DNA from: Limnobaculum zhutongyuii
Lineage (GTDB): Bacteria > Pseudomonadota > Gammaproteobacteria > Enterobacterales > Enterobacteriaceae
DNA: 64,000 nt
Assembly (NCBI RefSeq): GCF_004295645.1
Contig: NZ_CP034752.1
Location: forward strand, 3,472,001 to 3,536,000
Direction of reading: 5' to 3'
In this document: positions 43,774 through 52,857 of the stretch, piece by piece
How positions within the stretch are numbered: the first letter of the stretch is position 1
Layout: every line of letters begins with the position of its first letter
Translations under genes and position numbers: made by a program
The notes under the pieces: generated by a model
What the model saw: the letters and a program-made list of their open reading frames with translations, nothing else
The model's database searches: none
What the model was told of the DNA's origin: nothing

Positions 43774-44941
43774 AGAAAGCCCCCTGTTTAAGCATCCCCT
43801 GACTGGTATAAATGCCATCCAGTACGGGTTGTCCGGTTTGAATACCAGAAACTAAAGCAACGTCACTGCGGGTAACGAAAATCTGGGTGCGAAAACACAT
43901 AACAACACCGCTCCCCACCGGATAGTTGCCTTCCAGAGGAATGTGGTAATCAATGCTGGCATCATCCAGCGGTAATACCCGGGCAGTTTGAAACTTCGAT
44001 GAAGAGGAAGAGAAAACCAGTCCCTTACTGGCATGGCCACGGCGGTAATAACCACCGCCAAAGCAATAACTAAGGCCTGAAAACTGATGGGATACTTCCG
44101 TGATATATACCATGGCTATTCTTTCAGGTTCAGTACCGGAATGATTAGCGGGAATAGTGCCGGTCAGTGCATGTCCGGGCTCGGTATGGGTAACGCCATA
44201 CTCTGCCAACAGCGGTAAAGTGCCACAGCTTGAAGCCGAAGGGGCATTAAGCTGCTGAATTCCAACGCCCATATCGGTAAGCCGATGGTAAGTCGCCAGC
44301 AAGGTTTGCAGGTTTGGTGTAGGCAGAGTGCTTTGTTGCTTATCGTCCCATAGCAAACAGGGAAAATGGGTAAGCCCGGTAAGTTTGATACCCGGCATCA
44401 TTTGTATCTGATGAACAATATTCTCAAGGTCATTCAGCATAAATCCTGCTTCCTGACCGGGGTAAAGCTTGTCGCTATCGGCAATGACTTTAATCATCAC
44501 CGGCTGTACCGTACCGATAGACTGCGCCACTTGGCTAATCTGCCGTGCTTTTTCAAGGGAAAAAACCGTTATCACCTCAGGACGTAACCGGAGCATTTTT
44601 TCCACCAGCCCATCCGGGATCTGTACCAAATGTCCGACATGACAAAGAGGAATCTGATGCTCAGTTAAAATTTCTGCTTCTCTGAAATCCACCGCCACCA
44701 CACCCCGATAACCCAATTCAATTAGCTGCCGGGCAAGGGTTGGATTGCGTCCAATCTGTTTGGTCATCAGATAGAGTTCAATACCATAATCATTCGCAGT
44801 TTTAAGCAGCTTGCGACCATTTTCCAGCACCTGATCCACATCGATAACATAGGTATCAGGCAGAATAGCGCCCTGACGCCATAGCGTGACTGCGGCCTCA
44901 ATCAGTTGTGGGTTCTGCCTTTTAAGTGCATCAACAAACAT
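43766..44941 (-). CDS. yhfX: YhfX, alanine-racemase-like PLP protein
   Basis: Fold-type III PLP enzyme, 391 aa. The candidate Schiff-base lysine is K61 in LYLMTKQIGRNP, at the start of the barrel. Later barrel strands carry GLTHFPCLLWDDK and NAPSASSCGT, and a C-terminal beta domain follows (YPVGSGVVMCF). Family function is unknown; racemase or decarboxylase activity is possible. It overlaps yhfW, implying coupled translation. Confidence 0.9.
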   Translation of the reverse strand: MFVDALKRQNPQLIEAAVTLWRQGAILPDTYVIDVDQVLENGRKLLKTANDYGIELYLMTKQIGRNPTLARQLIELGYRGVVAVDFREAEILTEHQIPLCHVGHLVQIPDGLVEKMLRLRPEVITVFSLEKARQISQVAQSIGTVQPVMIKVIADSDKLYPGQEAGFMLNDLENIVHQIQMMPGIKLTGLTHFPCLLWDDKQQSTLPTPNLQTLLATYHRLTDMGVGIQQLNAPSASSCGTLPLLAEYGVTHTEPGHALTGTIPANHSGTEPERIAMVYITEVSHQFSGLSYCFGGGYYRRGHASKGLVFSSSSSKFQTARVLPLDDASIDYHIPLEGNYPVGSGVVMCFRTQIFVTRSDVALVSGIQTGQPVLDGIYTSQGMLKQGAFYG

Positions 44942-44967
44942 ACCTTTCCCTTAAATACAGGCTTAAC

Positions 44968-45001
44968 AACTTAAATATTCAAATAAATGAATATTTAAGT
45001 T
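44968..45001. repeat. 14-bp perfect hairpin between yhfY and yhfX
   Basis: AACTTAAATATTCA / TGAATATTTAAGTT with a 6-base loop, almost purely A/T, seven bases past the yhfY stop. No U-run follows in the direction of transcription, so it is more likely an mRNA stability/processing structure or a palindromic binding site than a terminator. Confidence 0.7.
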
Positions 45002-45008
45002 GAAAAAA

Positions 45009-45368
45009 TTAGCGATCGTTTGCCGCCAACATCAGGCTATAAAGATTAGCCAATAAATATCCCTCTTCCGATGGATCGATAGTCAGAGGAAAATGTCGAA
45101 GTAGCGCCTGATGAATAATCACTAACGACGGATACTGCTCAGACTGCTGAACCTCTTCCAAAACCTCATTATCAATCGGGGCAATACTTTCACCACGACG
45201 GGAACGCATTAACGCGCTGGCCATATGGGTTAATGCCATATTCCCCTGTGAATGACGTATCGAAATGTTCCACTGCTGTTCAAGCTCAGTAATCACATTT
45301 AGCATGCCATCGTGAATATCTTGATCAATTACGCCACCTTGTAAAAGAATGGCTAACCGCTGTTCCAT
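45009..45368 (-). CDS. yhfY: YhfY, PRD-domain-like regulator fragment
   Basis: 119-aa protein resembling a single PTS-regulation domain (PRD). It is helical throughout, with conserved-looking histidines in MALTHMASALMRSRRGE and VIIHQALLRHFP. No DNA-binding domain is attached. It is preceded by yhfZ by 18 bases. It may modulate YhfZ; that is inferred from adjacency. Confidence 0.88.
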   Translation of the reverse strand: MEQRLAILLQGGVIDQDIHDGMLNVITELEQQWNISIRHSQGNMALTHMASALMRSRRGESIAPIDNEVLEEVQQSEQYPSLVIIHQALLRHFPLTIDPSEEGYLLANLYSLMLAANDR

Positions 45369-45386
45369 ATCACTTCTCTTTTTATA

Positions 45387-46292
45387 TCAATAAGTCGGCT
45401 CAATCTGCCCGGCTACCACCTGCTGCTGATGTAGCAACAGAGCATCACGATTGAGCATGGTATTTACCAACTGTTGAATCTGCTTATCATCTTTGCGTGT
45501 CAGAATCACCGCTTCAGACGCTTTATAGCAAGACTCATTGCCTGACAGCGCGCTGGTCATCAGGCCAAGGGCTTCCAGTGTCTTTCCCTGCCCCACGTTC
45601 CAGATAGCCGCATCAATGTAGCCGCTAACAATCTTGTTTAAACATTCGTGGTAAGAAACTTCTACAAATTCAATATCTCTGCCGCCAACCCATTCTTCTG
45701 TCATGATCTTTTGGTCAGCGGACGTACTGTCGATGCCAATACGTTGAATATTTTTTTCCTGCCCCTGCCGAAAAATCAGCTTATGTTGCTCGGCATAACT
45801 TTGCTGCCCCAGCGCCAGAGCGATATAGATATTGCCCTGTTTTAAATGCTGCTCTGCCGCCAGACGAGAAGTGACGGCTAAATCATATATACCGTTTTCC
45901 AGACATTGAACGCGGATGTCTGCCCCTCGCATATGGGCGAAATAAAACGGCATATCGGCAAACTGGGCTTTTAATCCGCTGGCCAGCCCTTCATAAACCC
46001 GGGCGTAAGGCAATGGCATAGCACAAACCACATTATCGATATTGGCAAACTGCAACAGCAGCTTATGATCGATGGTATCGATAAAACTCCCGTTGCGGCC
46101 GCGCCGCACAACTTTCAGGGCACCAAAGCTTTCCAGATCTTTCAGCGCAGACTGCATCAATCCAACAGATAACTCGCACTCTCTGGCAAGCTCATCAATG
46201 GTTTTCAGGCGGCTTCCTGATTGTAATGCCAGCAGGTAACGAGCCAGGAAGGACTGAGCGATCCCCTCTTTTTTAATAAATGTTTTACTCAT
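45387..46292 (-). CDS. yhfZ: YhfZ, GntR-like HTH transcriptional regulator
   Basis: 301 aa: an N-terminal winged-helix region (TIDELARECELSVGLMQSAL, residues 36-55) followed by a periplasmic-binding-protein-like effector domain with two lobes. It is the first gene of the operon, so it probably autoregulates yhfZ-S in response to the pathway compound. AAGGGA precedes the ATG. The AT-rich stretch 46293-46515 holds the operon promoter, though I could not fix the hexamers. Confidence 0.9.
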   Translation of the reverse strand: MSKTFIKKEGIAQSFLARYLLALQSGSRLKTIDELARECELSVGLMQSALKDLESFGALKVVRRGRNGSFIDTIDHKLLLQFANIDNVVCAMPLPYARVYEGLASGLKAQFADMPFYFAHMRGADIRVQCLENGIYDLAVTSRLAAEQHLKQGNIYIALALGQQSYAEQHKLIFRQGQEKNIQRIGIDSTSADQKIMTEEWVGGRDIEFVEVSYHECLNKIVSGYIDAAIWNVGQGKTLEALGLMTSALSGNESCYKASEAVILTRKDDKQIQQLVNTMLNRDALLLHQQQVVAGQIEPTY

Positions 46293-46515
46293 AGGTCCCT
46301 TAACCCATTCTGCTACGCTATATCTTCATAAATTTGAAGATATCATGCAATGTAAGAAATAATAAAAAGAGATTACTATCACAATAGTAAAGAATTTGAA
46401 TATTTAACTTACTATAAAATCATATTTTACATTAAGTTATACGATAATTATTTTTATTATGAAGATAAATAATCTAATATTTTTCGCGCCTGTAACGCTT
46501 TGATCAAATTAGAGA

Positions 46516-46550
46516 CAACGAAAAAGGGATAGCCCATCGGCTATCCCTTT
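46516..46550 (-). terminator. terminator of the dms/DUF3592 operon
   Basis: Minus strand AAAGGGATAGCC-GATG-GGCTATCCCTTT followed by TTCG, 12-bp perfect stem, 17 bases past the DUF3592 stop. It closely resembles the hairpin at 38725-38752. Confidence 0.88.
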
Positions 46551-46566
46551 CAATTGAATTCGTTTA

Positions 46567-47229
46567 TTAAACTCTTTCCGGCAGAAATCGAACATCCACA
46601 TAATAATCTTTGATATTTTCACCGTTGATATAGACCGTTATCTCCTGTTGCTCAATATAAGGGCGTGGGTCGAAGTAAATATTTTCGCTGGTAAAAATGT
46701 AATGTTGATTAGTCAGGGTATTACGCCACTGGCATGAAATTCTAAACGGCGAGCGACCATTAATTTTAATCGTGCGATTGACATCCACATCGGTAATCAA
46801 CGCTTTTACTGGCCTGCCCTGCTGCAATAATCGGATTTTCTTTTTTCCACGATAGCGAATAATGAATGCGGGGATAAGACCTGTCAGCGTAAAGATAAGA
46901 CCTATTATTCCGGGAATAATAGATACAAGATATTGTGATATAAAGTCATCAATTTCAGCTTGCTGAGGTGCGTCAGGTCGGTAAACAACGTCAATATCTT
47001 GACCCAGCTGTTTGGTATAACTGCTGGAACCAAGAGAGGATTCAAAAGTCACCCGCTCCCCTTCCCCGGTGACAAACCGAACCACAGGGTGGGTGCCGTT
47101 CAAGGCAATAATCGTTCCTGTCGTCTTAACCCCTTCACCTTCGAGGCTATAAGCAGAATAACCTATATATCCCGCCATCGAGAGCAACAACACGCCAACA
47201 AGAGTAAAAATCCAAATGAATATCTTCAC
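46567..47229 (-). CDS. DUF3592-domain membrane protein
   Basis: 220 aa with two membrane helices: an N-terminal one (IFIWIFTLVGVLLLSMAGYI) and one at about residues 107-130. Between them is a small beta domain with the DUF3592 pattern (TTGTIIALNG..VVRFVTGEGE..VVYRPDAPQQAEI). A second, similar beta domain (VKALITDVDVN, FRISCQWRN) follows. Start is GTG. It lies 43 bases after the ferredoxin gene and is followed by the terminator, so it probably ends the dms transcript; a role in the respiratory complex is unproven. Confidence 0.8.
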   Translation of the reverse strand: MKIFIWIFTLVGVLLLSMAGYIGYSAYSLEGEGVKTTGTIIALNGTHPVVRFVTGEGERVTFESSLGSSSYTKQLGQDIDVVYRPDAPQQAEIDDFISQYLVSIIPGIIGLIFTLTGLIPAFIIRYRGKKKIRLLQQGRPVKALITDVDVNRTIKINGRSPFRISCQWRNTLTNQHYIFTSENIYFDPRPYIEQQEITVYINGENIKDYYVDVRFLPERV

Positions 47230-47272
47230 AATCTCTCTTCCCTGAAACCCGTTACCAAATCATCAACGACCG

Positions 47273-47812
47273 TTATATTACCACCATTTCCAATGCTTTT
47301 ACCGGGCAAACGAATACACACTCACCACAGCCATCACACAGCTCAGTTTGAATAACCGGCGCGCGACCGCTTTGCCACTGGATGGCTTTTTTATCACAGC
47401 GTCCGGAACAGCTATCGCAATACATATAGCTGTTTTGACAGGCGTGATTTAATTGAGCCCGGGCATTAATATTAAACGGGCCACTTCGCAAAGCACCAGG
47501 GCTGCAAGCCTGAATACAGCGATCGCAGCGAGTACAATAATTAGAGATAAAATCCAGCTCGGGCAGAGAGGCATTCAATACAATCAACGATTCGGGACAG
47601 GCGGAAGCGCAATCGCCACAACCGGTACAGGCCTGTTGGAATATCACCTCATCAACGGCTCCCGGAGGGCGAATCACTTCGGCTTTTTGATGATGTTTCA
47701 CCGGAGATGAATCAGGAATGGTCTGAGCACCTTTGAGCAATCCACGCAGCAATCCCCGCCGACTGACGGTTCGATGCTCCATATAGGCTTTGTAAAAGCG
47801 CTCATCTTTCAT
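47273..47812 (-). CDS. NapF-type polyferredoxin
   Basis: 179-aa cytoplasmic iron-sulfur protein. Cys clusters occur at CTGCGDCASACPESL, CTRCDRCIQACSPGAL, the short CDSCSGRCDKKA and CDGCGECVFVCPVKAL. This is the NapF layout, including the RRGLLRGLL segment near the N-terminus. NapF helps maturation of molybdoenzymes; here it sits in a dms operon rather than a nap operon, so it may insert or repair Fe-S in DmsA. The ATG overlaps the preceding stop by one base (TGATG). Confidence 0.88.
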   Translation of the reverse strand: MKDERFYKAYMEHRTVSRRGLLRGLLKGAQTIPDSSPVKHHQKAEVIRPPGAVDEVIFQQACTGCGDCASACPESLIVLNASLPELDFISNYCTRCDRCIQACSPGALRSGPFNINARAQLNHACQNSYMYCDSCSGRCDKKAIQWQSGRAPVIQTELCDGCGECVFVCPVKALEMVVI

Positions 47813-48396
47813 CAGAGATAAAGCTCCTTCGCTTCAACCGGCAAATTAAGCTGTTGCTGGAGGGTTCGCAGATAAAGCCAGGTCATCTCCGCCAGTTGCG
47901 GATAAAAAACATGCTCAGTATCACTTGATTGTACCAGTGACAAATAGCGTTCTGCCCAAGGCAGTAAATGCTCACTCAACAATTGTTGTGCGGCGGTGGG
48001 TTTATCTGATTCCAATAAATAGGCAAAGGCCATTAACATCAAGCCAAACTGATCTTCCGGTTCAGGATTATCGGTATTGGTCGCCATTCCTTGCTGAGCA
48101 AGAAACTGACGATAATCCAGAGTGGAATCGCCCATTAACAGGTTTTCCCGATCCAGATAAACAGAACCCCAGGGAGGCGCAGGCATCATGCCGACTCCTT
48201 CAAACAGCATAGAGTAATCATGCATCAAGGTTTCTGCGTCAAACTCCGTCAGGCGCTCAGTTTGTTGACGAAGCAACTCTGGCTGCGGCCAGGGAAATAG
48301 CGCCACCAATTCAGGCAATACTGCGATCAGCGTTGTCTGTGGCGGATAATAAAAGCAGGCTCCGATAATTCGGGGAATCGTGGTATTCATTAGCAT
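47812..48396 (-). CDS. TorD/DmsD-family redox enzyme maturation chaperone
   Basis: 194-aa all-helical chaperone that binds the Tat signal of the molybdoenzyme precursor and holds it until cofactor loading. The typical segment is LMHDYSMLFEGVGMMPAPPW followed by GSVYLDRENLLMG, the family's conserved centre. Position after dmsABC indicates DmsA is the client. It ends in a TGATG overlap with the ferredoxin gene. Confidence 0.88.
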   Translation of the reverse strand: MLMNTTIPRIIGACFYYPPQTTLIAVLPELVALFPWPQPELLRQQTERLTEFDAETLMHDYSMLFEGVGMMPAPPWGSVYLDRENLLMGDSTLDYRQFLAQQGMATNTDNPEPEDQFGLMLMAFAYLLESDKPTAAQQLLSEHLLPWAERYLSLVQSSDTEHVFYPQLAEMTWLYLRTLQQQLNLPVEAKELYL

Positions 48397-48461
48397 AACA
48401 ACAGGGCCTTTTTCTAGTGTTTCACAACAGGCTGACCGGTTTTCCGGTCAGCCTGAAATGA

Positions 48462-49238
48462 TTACATGGCGATTGACCACAAATTGTAAAATGCGATGCG
48501 GGAAGCCAGTTCTCCAATCACCACACCAGCAGAGCCAAGAGCCAGAACAGAACCCAAACCCTTATGCTTAATCAACACCACGACCGCAACCAACACCGCC
48601 AGAGCCAGACAGAAGGTCTGAATACCCCAGAATAGCGTCTGTTGGGAAGAGAGTGCGGGTTCAACCTGATTAACAAAGCTCAGATAACCCGGTTTAGCCA
48701 CCAGGCTGACAATGGCACCAATCAACAGCGCAATGGCACCCACCTTACGTACTCCGGCTAAAACAGCACAGGCTCCGCCGCCAACCAGTACGGTAAGCCA
48801 CATTTGCTGTGCGGTGTAACCCGTATTCCAACTGCCTACGGTTTGTAATTGATACACTTTGGTAATTGACCAGACAAAAGCCAACCCAAGCAGAATAGTT
48901 GCCACATTCAGTACGCTGGCGATCCCGACGTTTTTCTTGATGTAGCTAAAGAACAGAGTACCGCAAGCCAAAGCAAAGAAAGCGCCACATAACGCGATTT
49001 CATTACTCATTGGCGAGCGTCCTACTCCAGCCATCACATTAAACATGCGGAAAATCTGCCCCAGGTGGAAAATACTGCAAATCAGGCCAATAGCCATCAA
49101 CACCAGCGCCAACAGGTTAGCCCGTCTGAGCTGTTCCCAGTCGCTCAATTTGAGCTGATAGCTAACAAAGGCCAACAAAAACACCCCTACAGCGCTTTGT
49201 CCAAGTACGGTAAAAAATACCAGTGGTAATTCATGCAT
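48462..49238 (-). CDS. dmsC: dimethyl sulfoxide reductase anchor subunit
   Basis: Membrane anchor and quinol-oxidising subunit, 258 aa with eight hydrophobic helices. It begins MHELPLVFFTVLGQSAVGVF, the DmsC N-terminus. The ATG at 49236-49238 has a textbook GGAGGT five bases upstream and follows the dmsB stop by one base; the longer upstream frame is not used. It passes electrons from menaquinol to DmsB. Confidence 0.93.
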   Translation of the reverse strand: MHELPLVFFTVLGQSAVGVFLLAFVSYQLKLSDWEQLRRANLLALVLMAIGLICSIFHLGQIFRMFNVMAGVGRSPMSNEIALCGAFFALACGTLFFSYIKKNVGIASVLNVATILLGLAFVWSITKVYQLQTVGSWNTGYTAQQMWLTVLVGGGACAVLAGVRKVGAIALLIGAIVSLVAKPGYLSFVNQVEPALSSQQTLFWGIQTFCLALAVLVAVVVLIKHKGLGSVLALGSAGVVIGELASRIAFYNLWSIAM

Positions 49239-49239
49239 C

Positions 49240-49857
49240 TTACACCTCCGCCGGATTCTGAATATGACCGGATGTATCACCACAAGGTTTTGCATCCCGA
49301 TGGGCTTTAATCACCAGATTCGGTGAGGTCAGCGATGGATCCGGTAATGGTGCAACCCCATTCTGATAGCCGTACTTTTCATGCAATACACTGATTTCAT
49401 CAAAGTCCAACGCACGCTGAGGACAAGATTCAACACAAACAGGTTTCATCCCTTGCCCTACTCGTTCATAACAGCCGTCACACTTAGCCATGACTTTCTT
49501 CGACTCATCAAACTGCGGGGCTCCGTAAGGGCAGCGCATTTCGCAATAACGACAGCCAACACAGATATCCTGATTAACCACCACCAGTCCATCTTCTGCA
49601 CGCTTATGCATGGCGCCGGTTGGGCAACCTTCAACACAGGTTGGCTTGGAGCAATGGTTACAGGCAATTGACAGGTAATAATTGAACACGTTTTGTGTCC
49701 ACAGATTTCCCTGTTTAGACCAGGTACCGCCGCCAAACTCATAAACCCGGCGCAATTTTGGCCCCAGCTGCAAATCCTTTTCGTCTTTGCAGCTAATCTG
49801 GCAAGTTTTACACCCAGTGCACTTGGAGCTATCTACGTAAAAACCATACTGTTTCAT
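49240..49857 (-). CDS. dmsB: dimethyl sulfoxide reductase iron-sulfur subunit
   Basis: 205 aa, same length as E. coli DmsB. Four [4Fe-4S] clusters are bound by CTGCKTCQISCKDEKD, CNHCSKPTCVEGCP, CVGCRYCEMRCPYG and CDGCYERVGQGMKPVC...CP. The start MKQYGFYVDSSKC at 49855-49857 has AAGGAG seven bases before it. It links DmsC quinol oxidation to the molybdenum centre in DmsA. Confidence 0.95.
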   Translation of the reverse strand: MKQYGFYVDSSKCTGCKTCQISCKDEKDLQLGPKLRRVYEFGGGTWSKQGNLWTQNVFNYYLSIACNHCSKPTCVEGCPTGAMHKRAEDGLVVVNQDICVGCRYCEMRCPYGAPQFDESKKVMAKCDGCYERVGQGMKPVCVESCPQRALDFDEISVLHEKYGYQNGVAPLPDPSLTSPNLVIKAHRDAKPCGDTSGHIQNPAEV

Positions 49858-49867
49858 CACTATCTCC

Positions 49868-52288
49868 TTATGCACGTTTTACTTCAACGAGGTTGGTATG
49901 TTGAGGGTTACCCTTAGCCAATGGAGAAGGCCGCTGGGTGGTTAGCGTATTAATACATCCGCCCACATCTACCCCTTGCTCGTTGGTATTACGCCATGCG
50001 CCCTGTGGTACACCGATAACTCCCGGTAAAATACGCTCGGTCACTTTGACAGCAATACGGATACGGCCACGGTCGTTAAATACTTCGGCCATATCGCCGT
50101 GCTTCAACTTACGAGCCTGTGCATCAATCGGGTTCATCCACATCATATGAGGTACCGCTTCACGCAGCATGGCCACTGAATAGTACGAAGAGTGCACACG
50201 GCCTTTATCGTGGAAGCCGGTCATTTGAAGTGGATACAGTTCTTGTACTGCCTTATCGCTAACCCCTTCAAAGGTTGGGCAATACTCTGGCACGGCCGGG
50301 ATACGATCCCCTTCCGTCAGCTCCCAGGTGGAGGCGATAGTAGCCAACGCTTCTGAGTAAATTTCAATTTTGCCCGATGGCGTCTTCAGCGGGTTGGCTT
50401 GAGGATCGTCACGATAATCTTTTAACGCAATGGATTTAGAACTGTCTGCCAGAGCGCGAGCGACAATGCCCTTATCATTGGTTTGTGCAAACTCAGGTAA
50501 GGTCGTATCTTTCTCGCGCATTTTGTTATAGCAATATTCAATCCACTGCTCATGGGTGCGCCCTTCGGTAAATTGCTCGCGAATACCCAATTTTTGCGCC
50601 ACTTCTGCCAGAACATCATAAGACTGGCGGCATTCCCAAAGCGGCTCGATGGTATTCTGCAAACGGATACAGTAGTTATAAGCACCGCTGGCATAGGAGT
50701 TATTGATCAGATCGTTTGACTCAACTGAGGTAACATCCGGCAGCAGCAGGTCAGCATATTTGGCGCTGGCCGTCATGTGGGTTTCCCATACCAGAATGAA
50801 TTCACACAGCGATTCATCCTGCAAAATTTCATGGGTTTTATTCACGTCAGAATGCTGGTTCATCATGACGTTACTGGCATAATTCCACAGAAACTTAACG
50901 TTGGTTGTCAGCTTATCTTTATTTTTAACGTGGGCATTTTTCGCGGTCATCTCGGTTCCGCGCGTAATGGCATCAGTCCACATAAAGCAAGGAATGGCGG
51001 TTTTAATCGGATTAGGAATAGCAAATCCCGGTACGGAATAGGCTACGTTTCCGCCCCATGCACCAGTGTTCGTACCGGCGCGACCAATGTGGCCCGTCAT
51101 TAACGGCAACATCATGATAGAACGGGATGCTTGCTCGCCGTTGGCGGTGCGTTGTAGCCCCCAGCCCTGGGATATCCAGGCCGCTTTAGCCGAGCCAATC
51201 TCACGCGCCAGTTGAATAATACGGGTTGGTGAAATACCGGTAATTTCGCTCGCCCATTCCGGCGTCTTGGCAATATTATCCGGGCCATTACCTAATAAAT
51301 AATCTTTGTAAGAGCCATTTTTAGGCGCTGACTCAGGTAGAGTACTTTCATCCCAACCAACACAGTAGGTTTTCAGGAACGCTTCATTGGTGAGGTTTTC
51401 TTTAATCAGGGTATAACCAATAGCCGCAACCAGAGCGCTATCGGTTCCCGGATAGATAGGGATCCATTCGGCATCCAGTGTGGTTACGCTGTCGGTCATG
51501 CGTGGATCAATAATGATCACCCGCGCATGGCTTTGTTTCAGCGCATTCAGCGTTTCATAGAACTGACCGCCACCAGACATACGGGTTTCAGCCAGATTAT
51601 GCCCGAACATCACCACCAGGTCGGAGTTTTTAATTTCCAACAGCAGGGTTTCTGCCAGACCACCATACACATATGGCATGACGGTGTTGATCTGCGCCGT
51701 AGAGTAAGTTCCATGCTGATCGAGGAAACCGCCATACAAATTGAGCATACGTTTACAGGCATTACGACCTTGTAAATTAGCCCCTGTGGAGCCGGATCCG
51801 TACTGATAGTAAATTGCCTCATTACCATATTTTTCAACGGTATATTTTAGCTTTTCGGCTAAAATGGTGGTGGCTTCATCCCAACTAATACGTTTGAATT
51901 TGCCTTCACCTCTGGCGCCGGTGCGTAACATCGGATATTTAATCCGGTCAGGATTATAGGTTTTCCAACGCACCGAACGGCCCCGCAAGCACGGGCGAAT
52001 TTGATGTTCACCATAGGTGGAATCATTAAAATCGGTTTCGCTGGAGATTTTGGTAATAACACCATCTTTAACATGCACCTTCAGTGGGCAACGGCTTCCG
52101 CAGTTGACCAGACAAGCGCTGTATTTAATGGTTTCCGCTGAAGCTGCTTCTGGTGCAGCAACCGCCGTGGTAGTAAATGGCAAGGTTAATGACCCCGCCA
52201 CTGTGGCTGCACCTGTGGCAGCCACGGAAGTTTTGATAAACTCCCGCCGCGACACCTCGCCAGGGCGCGCTGTTTTTTTGCTCTGCAT
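49868..52288 (-). CDS. dmsA: anaerobic dimethyl sulfoxide reductase catalytic subunit (DmsA/YnfE type)
   Basis: Molybdopterin bis-MGD oxidoreductase, 806 aa, exported folded by Tat (SRREFIK near residue 14-20, then a hydrophobic stretch ending AVAAPEAA). The N-terminal cluster is CLVNCGSRCPLKVHV with a fourth Cys in RPCLRGRS. The likely Mo-ligand serine is in YYQYGSGSTG. The tail CINTLTTQRPSPLAKGNPQH matches E. coli DmsA. I prefer the ATG at 52286-52288 because GAGGGT precedes it; the frame opens at 52303. An FNR site lies upstream. DmsA and YnfE/F cannot be separated by eye. Confidence 0.93.
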   Translation of the reverse strand: MQSKKTARPGEVSRREFIKTSVAATGAATVAGSLTLPFTTTAVAAPEAASAETIKYSACLVNCGSRCPLKVHVKDGVITKISSETDFNDSTYGEHQIRPCLRGRSVRWKTYNPDRIKYPMLRTGARGEGKFKRISWDEATTILAEKLKYTVEKYGNEAIYYQYGSGSTGANLQGRNACKRMLNLYGGFLDQHGTYSTAQINTVMPYVYGGLAETLLLEIKNSDLVVMFGHNLAETRMSGGGQFYETLNALKQSHARVIIIDPRMTDSVTTLDAEWIPIYPGTDSALVAAIGYTLIKENLTNEAFLKTYCVGWDESTLPESAPKNGSYKDYLLGNGPDNIAKTPEWASEITGISPTRIIQLAREIGSAKAAWISQGWGLQRTANGEQASRSIMMLPLMTGHIGRAGTNTGAWGGNVAYSVPGFAIPNPIKTAIPCFMWTDAITRGTEMTAKNAHVKNKDKLTTNVKFLWNYASNVMMNQHSDVNKTHEILQDESLCEFILVWETHMTASAKYADLLLPDVTSVESNDLINNSYASGAYNYCIRLQNTIEPLWECRQSYDVLAEVAQKLGIREQFTEGRTHEQWIEYCYNKMREKDTTLPEFAQTNDKGIVARALADSSKSIALKDYRDDPQANPLKTPSGKIEIYSEALATIASTWELTEGDRIPAVPEYCPTFEGVSDKAVQELYPLQMTGFHDKGRVHSSYYSVAMLREAVPHMMWMNPIDAQARKLKHGDMAEVFNDRGRIRIAVKVTERILPGVIGVPQGAWRNTNEQGVDVGGCINTLTTQRPSPLAKGNPQHTNLVEVKRA

Positions 52289-52348
52289 CGACATTACCCT
52301 CATGGTAACAAGAAAGAAATATTAGGACGTTTATTGTTATTAAGAGTG

Positions 52349-52391
52349 ATAATACGATTACTTGAGAAAGGTCTTTACTGATCTACATCAA
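52349..52391 (-). promoter_or_regulatory. FNR-dependent promoter of the dms operon
   Basis: Minus strand TTGAT-GTAG-ATCAG (52378-52391) matches the FNR consensus TTGAT-N4-ATCAA in nine of ten bases. A -10 hexamer TATTAT lies at 52349-52354, which puts a start site near 52343, about 41.5 bases from the centre of the FNR box. That is the class II activation geometry. Anaerobic induction is therefore expected. Confidence 0.78.
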
Positions 52392-52857
52392 GAGCTCCCC
52401 CAAATTGATTACGCTGTCTCATTATGGTTATTGATGTAGTTGTTTAAATTAATATTAATCAGCACCGTTAATATTGAATACGGCATAAGTCATTCAATTT
52501 ATGCCGGATATGTGAAATTAATATCTGTAGGGAAGTAAAAATAAACTCTGCCAGCCTTAAAATAAAAAATACGGTGGTTTAATGTGCAGGAACCGATTGC
52601 AGATTGTATTAGCAGTAAGTCAGAAACCATTGCTGATTATTCCCGATACAAGAGTGGTAAATGAATAAGAAGCATTAATAATGCACCGCTAACGGTAAAC
52701 CAAATATTCAAATATGGTTAAATCATCAAACCGATAAAAGCCACCGCTGGCGATTCCATTGGTAGAAATTCACCTATACTTCAACAAGAAATCTCTGTTT
52801 ATCAGAAACAGAATTAGTGATACTTTTTATTCATAACCTTTCGCTGCGAGAAAAACT
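52392..52857. other. long AT-rich intergenic region, no gene seen
   Basis: Between the dms promoter and an 89-aa unknown gene. A 28-codon frame at 52582 is too weak to call. The region must hold the promoter for the gene at 52858. No repeat, tRNA or strong hairpin was recognised. Confidence 0.35.

Noticed and set aside
52582..52668. 28-codon frame starting MCRNRLQIV
   Set aside because: Too short, and supported only by a weak GGTGG.
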